A DNA stretch of 17,392 nucleotides, taken from NCBI GenBank assembly GCA_964412395.1, contig CAYPOY010000084.1, positions 1 to 17,392 of the forward strand, in the 5' to 3' direction. The stretch is from CAYPOY01 sp964412395. Lineage in GTDB: Bacteria > Chloroflexota > Anaerolineae > B4-G1. The notes under the pieces were generated by a model. The model was not told the DNA's origin. It ran no database searches and saw only the letters and a list, made by a program, of their open reading frames with translations. Position numbers and translations under genes: made by a program. How positions within the stretch are numbered: the stretch's first letter is position 1; each line of letters starts with the position of its first letter. Shown here piece after piece: positions 12,150-17,392 of this stretch.

Positions 12150-14924
12150 TTATAGAGTCTCAAGTGCCCGGCGGTAGACGTCCAGGGCCTCCTGCAACCG
12201 GCCGTCTTTCATATAAGCGTCGCCTAGTACCCGCTGTATGCTGACGTCGGGCCGCTGCTCCAGATAAACCTCCAGATCTGAGATCACGTTTTCGAGCGAT
12301 TTGCCGAAGCGGATCACTCGGGTGTAGGCTTCCAGTGCTTCCTGCTGTTCACCAGCCTGCCACAGCGCCCGTGCCAGTGCCAGCCGGGCTTTGTAATCGC
12401 GTGGATGTTTTTTCAGATAAGCCTGCTCAGCGGCGAAGGGACTGGCAGGGGCCTCGACGGTTGGGATTTCCGGTGGCGCTGTGATCTCCTCGAGTGGCTC
12501 TGGTACCTCCATCTCGACCACGCCTGGCACTTCCTCGACTACTGGAGCTGGCACGATCGCCTCTTTCTCCTCCGGCGGGATCTCCAATACTGCTCCCCAG
12601 CGCGCCTCTTCAGTGAGTGGCGCTATCACTGGTGCCTGGACCTCCTCAAGTGGTAGTACCTCCTCTAGCACCGGGAACTTGGCCACGGGCGGGGCCTCCA
12701 TCTCTTCCGGGTATGCCGGTTCTGGCATTTCGGCTGGTGCGAGTTCTTCTTCCACCGGCGGGACCTGCTCGACCGGAGGTGCAGCGGCTTCCTCTGGTGG
12801 GGCCTCAACTGCTGGCGCTGCAGCCTCAGGGGGTGCTGCCTCTGGCGGTGCGATCTCTTGCAGCCAGTCGGGGATCTCGGCCGGGGCAGGTGTGGGCATT
12901 GCGAGGGTCGGTTCCTCCAGTGGGGCCTCGACCGTGGGGGCCTCTGTGGGCGCGGGGCGGCCCATGATCTCGGCCAGGCGAGCCTCGGCATCCGCTTGGG
13001 CCTGGGCTTGCAGTTCCTCCTCCTTGCCTTCCGCCAGTTGTTCCAGCCAGGCCAGCGCCTCGTCGCCGGAGGGTAGTTCTTCTCCCTCCAGCCACGCCGG
13101 TGCGGGTACCTCCTCTGCTGTGGGAGTGGGGGCCTCTGCCTCTTCCGGGCCTGTCCATTCTATGGCCTCGGGTGGCGCGACCTCTTCTATTGGTGGTGGG
13201 GCTTCCTCCACCGCTGTGACGGCCTCGGGGGGGGCTTCCAGCTCGCCGAACGCTGTCCAGCCGAACGCTTCCTCGACCGGAGGGGCAACGGCTTCCTCTG
13301 GTGGGGCCTCAACTGCTGGCGCTGCAGCCTCAGGGGGTGCTGCCTCTGGCGGTGCGATCTCTTGCAGCCAGTCGGGGATCTCGGCCGGGGCAGGTGTGGG
13401 CATTGCGAGGGTCGGTTCCTCCAGTGGGGCCTCGACCGTGGGGGCCTCTGTGGGCGCGGGGCGGCCCATGATCTCGGCCAGGCGAGCCTCGGCATCCGCT
13501 TGGGCCTGGGCTTGCAGTTCCTCCTCCTTGCCTTCCGCCAGTTGTTCCAGCCAGGCCAGCGCCTCGTCGCCGGAGGGCAATTCTTCTTCCTTCAGCCACT
13601 CCGGTGCGGGTACCTCCTCTGCTACTGGAGTGGGGGCCTCCACCTCTTCCTCCTCCGGCGCTCCCACTTCCCCGGCGAACTGCTCGCGGATGCCGGCCAA
13701 CCAATCTGGAGGTTGTTCTGCTGGCGGGACGGAAGGGGCTGCTTCCTCGCCGGCTGCCTCAACGCCTAATTCAGCCAGCCACCCTGGGGCTTCCTCCTCT
13801 CCCGGGACGGCTGGTGCTTCCTCCACGCCAGTGGGCTCAACCCCCAGCTCGGCTGGTTGTTCGGCAAACTCTTCACCGATGCCTGTCAGCCACTCGGGTA
13901 CTTCCTCCGCTGGAGTGGGGGCCGCTTCCTCTGGCAGTTGCTCTCCCAACGGCTCAGCGGCAGCGGGAATGGGCGGCACAGTTGCAGGGGCCTCCTCACT
14001 AACAACCTCCTCTAGCCAGGAAGGGATCTCGATTTGTGTTTCCAGCGCTGCAGTGATGTCAACCAAAGCAGCTTCCTTCTCGGTCAGCGGTGGTTCCTCT
14101 GCCGAGACGGTCTCTACCTCGGCCACCCAGGCCGGGCGCTCCTCCTCGGTTGGAGGCTGATACTCCAGGGGAGCAATCTGTGCTTCCCGTGCCAGCAGCG
14201 GCGATGTGGCCCCGAAGAGTCCCTGCGCCATCTGATTCTCTGGGTCCAGGGCCTCGGCTCGCCGCAAATATACCTCTCCTTCCTCACGACCGCTGTTGAT
14301 CCAGATCTCTCCCAGGATCAGATTGGCCTTGAGGCAGTAGGGCAGTATATCCAACACCTGCCGGCAGACTTCCGAGGCCGCTAATCGCTGCTCGTTGCGC
14401 CAGAGTGCCTCGGCCAGCGCGACGATCAGGTCCACCCGTTCAGGATGCTCAGATAGCAGGGCACGGAACTCACTGATTGCCCGTGAGAGCAGGTCGCCCT
14501 TGAGGTAGAGCCGGGCCAGTGCACCGCGGGTAAGTTGGACTTGCTGAGGCTCAGCGCCCTCCCGGCGGCCATAGAGGCGACGCAATTCCTCTTCCACTAT
14601 TTCGTTGTTGGCGGCCAGTTCGAACGCCCGTTCCAGGTACCAGATGGCTGCGTCGAGCTCGTCGCGCTGGTTGTGCACTTCGCTCATCCCCACCCAGGCG
14701 ACCATGTCCTCGGGGTCAGCGCTGAGCACACGGCGAAACATGTCGGCAGCGTATTCACTTTGACCGGCTTCAAGCATCGCCTTGCCCAGCAGTTGGTAGG
14801 TCATCACGTGCTTGGGGTATTGCTTCAGGATGTGCTTCCCGTGGGCCATGGCCTCTGCATACCGGCCTTGTTCAATCGTGTTTTCGATCTGCTCACAATA
14901 TTCGTGAAGGGAAATCTCGGTCAT
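12150..14924 (-). CDS. Large TPR protein with Pro/Glu/Ala-rich middle and PxWL repeats
   Basis: 924 residues. The first ~240 and last ~75 residues are tetratricopeptide helices (for example RYAEAMAHGKHILKQYPKHV and EALEAYTRVIRFG), a protein-binding scaffold. The roughly 600 residues between are acidic, rich in Pro, Glu and Ala, and probably disordered. They contain repeated PxWL motifs (IPSWLEEV, VPEWLTGIG, APGWLAELG, PPDWLAGIR, APEWLKEE, IPDWLQEIA twice, APAWLEGEE) and two LAWLEQLAEG segments. A 168-residue unit is duplicated. ATG 14924 was chosen because AGGGGAG lies just upstream; an in-frame GTG at 14942 would swallow that site. No signal peptide or membrane span is seen, so it is probably cytoplasmic. 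Similar architectures occur in Chloroflexota, but no function is established. ndk follows 19 nt downstream. Confidence 0.85.
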   Translation of the reverse strand: MTEISLHEYCEQIENTIEQGRYAEAMAHGKHILKQYPKHVMTYQLLGKAMLEAGQSEYAADMFRRVLSADPEDMVAWVGMSEVHNQRDELDAAIWYLERAFELAANNEIVEEELRRLYGRREGAEPQQVQLTRGALARLYLKGDLLSRAISEFRALLSEHPERVDLIVALAEALWRNEQRLAASEVCRQVLDILPYCLKANLILGEIWINSGREEGEVYLRRAEALDPENQMAQGLFGATSPLLAREAQIAPLEYQPPTEEERPAWVAEVETVSAEEPPLTEKEAALVDITAALETQIEIPSWLEEVVSEEAPATVPPIPAAAEPLGEQLPEEAAPTPAEEVPEWLTGIGEEFAEQPAELGVEPTGVEEAPAVPGEEEAPGWLAELGVEAAGEEAAPSVPPAEQPPDWLAGIREQFAGEVGAPEEEEVEAPTPVAEEVPAPEWLKEEELPSGDEALAWLEQLAEGKEEELQAQAQADAEARLAEIMGRPAPTEAPTVEAPLEEPTLAMPTPAPAEIPDWLQEIAPPEAAPPEAAAPAVEAPPEEAVAPPVEEAFGWTAFGELEAPPEAVTAVEEAPPPIEEVAPPEAIEWTGPEEAEAPTPTAEEVPAPAWLEGEELPSGDEALAWLEQLAEGKEEELQAQAQADAEARLAEIMGRPAPTEAPTVEAPLEEPTLAMPTPAPAEIPDWLQEIAPPEAAPPEAAAPAVEAPPEEAAAPPVEQVPPVEEELAPAEMPEPAYPEEMEAPPVAKFPVLEEVLPLEEVQAPVIAPLTEEARWGAVLEIPPEEKEAIVPAPVVEEVPGVVEMEVPEPLEEITAPPEIPTVEAPASPFAAEQAYLKKHPRDYKARLALARALWQAGEQQEALEAYTRVIRFGKSLENVISDLEVYLEQRPDVSIQRVLGDAYMKDGRLQEALDVYRRALETL
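12771..13146 (-). repeat. Internal duplication, copy 1 (504-bp period)
   Basis: This segment of the TPR gene recurs at 13275-13650 with a shift of exactly 504 bp (168 codons). Bases 12785-13073 (289 bp) are identical to 13289-13577 without a mismatch, while the flanks have diverged. Confidence 0.95.
13275..13650 (-). repeat. Internal duplication, copy 2 (504-bp period)
   Basis: Partner of 12771-13146. It codes the same block: APEWL, ELPSGDEALAWLEQLAEG, a Gln/Ala-rich helix, IMGRPAPTEAPTVEAPLEEP and IPDWLQEIAPPEAAPPEAAA. The identical core ends at 13577; beyond it the two copies differ by scattered substitutions. Confidence 0.95.
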
Positions 14925-14965
14925 TGTTCTCCCCTTTCCCACTTAGATACAGGTCGGATACCTGA

Positions 14966-15322
14966 TTGACTGACAAAACTCTGGGCCGGGCCTGCTGGTT
15001 CTACAAGCGCCGCTTTCGTATCGAAACCTTCTTCTCCGACCAGAAAAGTCGTGGTTTTCACATTAACAAAAGTCATCTCTCTGACCCCATCCGCGTCAGT
15101 CGGCTCTTGATTGCGGCGTGCCTGGCCTACATCTGGATGATATGCTTTGGTTTGTTTGTCGTTGCTCGGGGCAAAACCGGGCTCATTGACTGCACCGACC
15201 GGGTTGACAAGAGCTTGTTTCGTCTTGGTCTTGACTGGCTCAAGCACGTGTTGAAACGTGGGTTGCCTTTTGACGTGTACTTCTTCTTCCAACCCGCGCA
15301 GTTCGGTGAAAATGTACGGTAG
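14966..15322 (+). pseudogene. IS4-family transposase C-terminal remnant
   Basis: The frame opens after TGA 14963 and runs to TAG 15322. It contains CWFYKRRFRIETFFSDQKSR, an exact Y-x2-R-x3-E-x6-K motif, the IS4-family block holding the last acid of the DDE triad. GFHINKSHLSDPIRVSRLLI and AACLAYIWM follow, as in these enzymes. The N-terminal two thirds, with both catalytic aspartates, are absent: the upstream side runs directly into the TPR gene's 5' region. TTG 14966 is only the first possible start in the frame and not a real one. The downstream boundary is close to the deacetylase stop at 15357; a short inverted repeat (TGCAA / TTGCA around 15336-15349) may mark an old element end. No second insertion-sequence end is found. 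Confidence 0.82.
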
Positions 15323-15356
15323 AGAATTTAGATTATGCAACGTCTTGCACAAAAAG

Positions 15357-16421
15357 TCAACTCAGACCATGCACTCCTTTCAGGCGTGCGACCAGTGCGT
15401 CCACTGGCCGTTCGGGATAAGCGGAAGGGCCTAAGGGGTCGGCGATGGTATTCTCTCCCAGCATAGCGTAGAAACTGTTGAGCACGCCGCAGGCCAGTAC
15501 GTCCAGTTGGTAGCCGCCCTCAAGCACGAACACGATCCGTCCGTCGCACAACTGCTCGGCCATGCGCACCAGTTCCTGTTCCAGCCAGGCATAACCAGTC
15601 AGCGAGAGGTTCATCTGTGCCAGTGGATCGCTCCAGTGAGCGTCGTAACCGGCCGAGACCAGGATCAGGTCGGGCCGGAATCGCTCCGCCAGTGGCCAGG
15701 CCAACTCGGTGAAGATTTGAGCGTAGCCTGCATCCCCCACCTGGGTCGGCAATGGCACGTTGAGCACAGTTCCCTCGCCAGCGCCGTGTCCTGTATCATT
15801 CCAGAGGCCGGTGCCTGGGTAGTATGGGTATTGGTGAGTGGAGAAGTAGAATACGGCTGGATCACCGGCGAAGGCGTCCTGGGTTCCGTTGCCGTGGTGG
15901 ACGTCAAAATCGGCGATGAAGATGCGTTCCACTCGACCCTCATCCCCGGCCCTTCCCCCTACGAGGGGGAAGGGAGACGACAGCGCGGCCCGTGCGGCCA
16001 CGGCGATGTTGTTGAAGAGGCAGAAGCCCATCGCGCGCGTGGCCGTAGCGTGGTGTCCCGGCGGGCGCACCAGGGCGAAACCATTGGCGATTTCGCCCGC
16101 CAGCACTGCCTCCACCGCTCGCACAACCCCGCCAGCGGCCATCAGCGCTGCCTCGAAGGAGTGGGGTGAGACATAAGTGTCGAGGTCGAGGTGTCCACCG
16201 CCAGCCTGGGCCACGCGCTGGACCTGTTCGATGTGCGCTGGCGTGTGCACGCGCTGCAGTTCCTCGGCTGTCGCCGGGCGGGGCTCCAGGAGTCTCAGAC
16301 GTTCCAACATTCCCTCGTCTTCCAGTGTGCTGAGAATGCGCTTCAGGCGACGGGCGTTCTCAGGATGGGAAGGCAGGTCGTGCTCGAGATAGATTGGGTC
16401 GTAGACGTAGGCTGTATCCAT
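15357..16421 (-). CDS. Histone deacetylase family (class II-like) amidohydrolase
   Basis: Zinc-dependent deacetylase of 354 residues; bacterial members act on acetyl-lysine proteins, acetylpolyamines or related amides, and the substrate here is unknown. DPIYLEHDLPSHPENARRL opens the domain, followed by ALVRPPGHHATATRAMGFCL with the catalytic His pair, DFDVHHGNGTQ (zinc ligands D173 and H175), SAGYDAHWSDPLA (D260) and VLEGGYQLDVL. All catalytic residues are intact. Between AARAALS and VERIFIADFDVHHGNG lies an extra SPFPLVGGRAGDEG, coded by a palindromic repeat. The start ATG 16421 has only a weak ribosome-binding site. A consensus promoter at 16554-16581 would give it a leader of about 125 nt with two palindromes. 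The stop lies 34 bp from the transposase remnant. A sirtuin fragment, another deacylase family, lies elsewhere in the window. Confidence 0.92.
   Translation of the reverse strand: MDTAYVYDPIYLEHDLPSHPENARRLKRILSTLEDEGMLERLRLLEPRPATAEELQRVHTPAHIEQVQRVAQAGGGHLDLDTYVSPHSFEAALMAAGGVVRAVEAVLAGEIANGFALVRPPGHHATATRAMGFCLFNNIAVAARAALSSPFPLVGGRAGDEGRVERIFIADFDVHHGNGTQDAFAGDPAVFYFSTHQYPYYPGTGLWNDTGHGAGEGTVLNVPLPTQVGDAGYAQIFTELAWPLAERFRPDLILVSAGYDAHWSDPLAQMNLSLTGYAWLEQELVRMAEQLCDGRIVFVLEGGYQLDVLACGVLNSFYAMLGENTIADPLGPSAYPERPVDALVARLKGVHGLS
15937..15976 (-). repeat. GC-rich palindromic element inserted in frame in the deacetylase gene
   Basis: A perfect 11-bp stem (CCCTTCCCCCT at 15950-15960 with AGGGGGAAGGG at 15964-15974, loop ACG), plus a CCTCATCCCCGG block on its left on the + strand. 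In gene direction the order is palindrome then G-rich block, coding SPFPLVGGRAGDEG, in the same frame as the other two coding copies. Confidence 0.75.
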
Positions 16422-16503
16422 TCCAGGACTTCGAGATTTTATTTGACCGGGCGGTGTTATAGAATTGCCCTACAGGATTTGCGTTGTCCACAGGCATTTT
16501 GTG

Positions 16504-16547
16504 GGACAAGATGCCATCTTGTCCTATGTTGGTTGTGGCTCAGCCAC
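16504..16547. repeat. Pair of palindromes in the deacetylase leader
   Basis: Two perfect inverted repeats: GGACAAGATG/CATCTTGTCC (16504-16524, one central base) and GTGGCT/AGCCAC (16535-16547, one central base). Both lie directly downstream of the minus-strand promoter at 16554-16581, so they would form hairpins at the 5' end of that RNA. They may be dispersed repeats or operator sites. The rest of 16422-16599 holds no gene I can support. Confidence 0.7.
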
Positions 16548-16553
16548 GCTATG

Positions 16554-16581
16554 ATTATACTCCTCTACACGGTAGTGTCAA
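16554..16581 (-). promoter_or_regulatory. Full-consensus sigma-70 promoter facing the deacetylase gene
   Basis: On the minus strand, TTGACA (16576-16581) and TATAAT (16554-16559) are both perfect consensus hexamers with a 16-bp spacer. Transcription should start near 16547, at the edge of the first palindrome, about 125 nt before the deacetylase ATG. It lies 19 bp beyond the AAA+ gene's stop, so it separates the deacetylase from upstream transcription. Confidence 0.75.
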
Positions 16582-16599
16582 TAGGGTTGGGGCGGGCGT

Positions 16600-17391
16600 T
16601 TACCTGCGCCCCCGGCGGGTGGTCTTCTTCCGGCGCGGGGCACCACCTCGGTAGGCGGGGGCCAGAATCTCGAACATGGTGCAGCGAGCTATGTCCAGCA
16701 TCCGGGTCCTCAGGTACGGGTCCGCTTCGTCAACGTTTACCGCCGTGGTAATAATGGTGGGCAGGCGGGCATTATAGCGATAGTCGAAGATCTGGTACAA
16801 TTTCTCTCGCGCCCACGGCGTGGCCGACTCGGTGCCCAGATCGTCGAGGATGAGGAGCGGGGCGCGACGCACTTTCTCGAAGCGTTTGTCGAATGAGACC
16901 GTGCTCTGGGGGTTGAAGGTGGCGCGCAGGTGATCCAGCAGGTCGGGGACGACGATGAACAGGGCCGGATAGCCCTGCTCTACGCGGTAGTTGGCAATAG
17001 CGGCAGCCAGGTGAGTCTTGCCGCAGCCGTAGGTGCCGGTGAAGACCAGCCACTCGTTGGGGAGGTTCTCGGCGAAGGCGCGGGCCTCGTCTAAGGCACG
17101 CTTCAGGTTCTCCTCTTGCTCACGGGGCAGTTCCCATTTACGCGGGTCGAAATTCTCGAAGGTCTGATGGCTATGCAGGCTCAGGCTGCTCAGGTCCGAC
17201 TGATCGTGCGGGGTGCTTGCCAGGCGGTAGTCGGGAGCGGTGATAGAGACGATCCGGGCCAGGTCGGGGTCCACCAGGCGGGAACGGAGCCGCAGTGGGA
17301 TCTCCTCCAACTCGTGGTTGGTGGTGATGACGGCGGGCAGGCGAGCATTGTAGCGATAGTTGAGTATCTGGAACAGTTTCTCCTGCGCCCA
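16600..17391 (-). CDS. DnaC/IstB-like AAA+ ATPase with tandem modules, 5' end beyond window
   Basis: The frame is open from the right edge to 16600 and gives 263 residues. It starts within one AAA+ module (WAQEKLFQILNYRYNARLP, then AVITTNHELEEIPLRLRSRL and the APDYR end). A Ser/His-rich linker leads to a second, complete module: TFENFDPRK, Walker A GTYGCGKTHLAAAIANY, Walker B PLLILDDLGTESATPWA, WAREKLYQIFDYRYNARLPT and sensor IITT. It ends with a strongly basic tail (RRKKTTRRGRR). DnaC-type ATPases load replicative helicase; IstB-type relatives act in transposition. The replication role is inferred, since no transposase of the IS21 type is visible. The two WA-x-EKL blocks are so alike, also in DNA, that the gene probably arose by domain duplication. 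The TTG at 17310 lies inside the first module and is not the true start. Confidence 0.85.
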   Translation of the reverse strand, partial: WAQEKLFQILNYRYNARLPAVITTNHELEEIPLRLRSRLVDPDLARIVSITAPDYRLASTPHDQSDLSSLSLHSHQTFENFDPRKWELPREQEENLKRALDEARAFAENLPNEWLVFTGTYGCGKTHLAAAIANYRVEQGYPALFIVVPDLLDHLRATFNPQSTVSFDKRFEKVRRAPLLILDDLGTESATPWAREKLYQIFDYRYNARLPTIITTAVNVDEADPYLRTRMLDIARCTMFEILAPAYRGGAPRRKKTTRRGRR

Positions 17392-17392
17392 G

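Noticed and set aside
12771..13650. Repeats as a CRISPR array
   Set aside because: There are only two long copies inside an open reading frame, in codon register; no short repeat-spacer pattern exists in the window.
12481..14160. 559-residue open frame on the + strand, Ser/Gly/Ala-rich
   Set aside because: It is the antisense shadow of the Pro/Glu/Ala-rich part of the TPR gene; the composition follows from reverse-reading those codons and no domain is visible.
14943..14976. Promoter for the TPR gene using TTGTCA (14971-14976) as -35
   Set aside because: No acceptable -10 hexamer lies at 16-18 bp; the best candidate (TATCTA) is about 21 bp away.
16191..16751. 186-residue + strand frame across the deacetylase 5' end
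   Set aside because: It shadows the deacetylase and AAA+ genes and shows no domain or start signal.
1..17392. tRNA or rRNA genes, prophage or defence island
   Set aside because: No cloverleaf, rRNA core sequence, integrase, phage structural gene or recognisable defence operon was seen on either strand; the HEPN protein alone is not sufficient evidence.

Overview
The window is GC-rich, densely coded bacterial DNA. The gene families, the mix of TTG/GTG/CTG and ATG starts, the Shine-Dalgarno and near-leaderless starts, and above all the arrays of 7-bp repeats at gene ends most resemble a Chloroflexota (Anaerolineae-like) chromosome. That placement is inferred from gene style; no rRNA gene or taxonomic marker is present. 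It reads as chromosome rather than plasmid or phage.

Layout. Bases 1-11502 are mostly on the + strand: a HEPN-domain protein cut by the left edge, threonine synthase, RNase III (rnc), a Tat-exported metallophosphoesterase (minus strand, overlapping rnc tail to tail), SMC, a broken second metallophosphoesterase, L-asparaginase, a decayed four-helix-bundle gene, ribosomal silencing factor RsfS, a broken response regulator and a REC-GAF-GAF-histidine kinase. A two-sided hairpin terminator at 11632-11661 closes this half. Bases 11681-17391 are on the minus strand: nucleoside diphosphate kinase, a 924-residue TPR protein with a long Pro/Glu/Ala-rich middle, a class-II-like histone deacetylase family enzyme, and a DnaC-like AAA+ protein that runs off the right edge and carries parts of two AAA+ modules. 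An IS4-type transposase remnant (+ strand) lies between the TPR and deacetylase genes. A sirtuin N-terminal fragment survives between ndk and the terminator.

How the genes fit together. Most are housekeeping genes: amino-acid metabolism, RNA processing, chromosome organisation, ribosome hibernation, nucleotide balance and helicase loading or replication initiation. They do not form one pathway. There are at least five gene remnants, so the region is being eroded between its conserved genes.

Repeats. I see no CRISPR array, prophage or recognisable defence island. The most unusual feature is the repeat content. Heptamer arrays sit exactly at gene borders and supply stop codons (asparaginase, smc), a start region (asparaginase), or the spacer between two divergent promoters (metallophosphoesterase and smc). 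A GC-rich palindromic element occurs once between genes and three times inside genes. In all three genes it has the same orientation and the same reading frame, adding a Pro/Gly-rich peptide to a phosphoesterase, a histidine kinase and a deacetylase. This recalls the palindromic elements inserted in Rickettsia genes and is the best candidate here for something undescribed.
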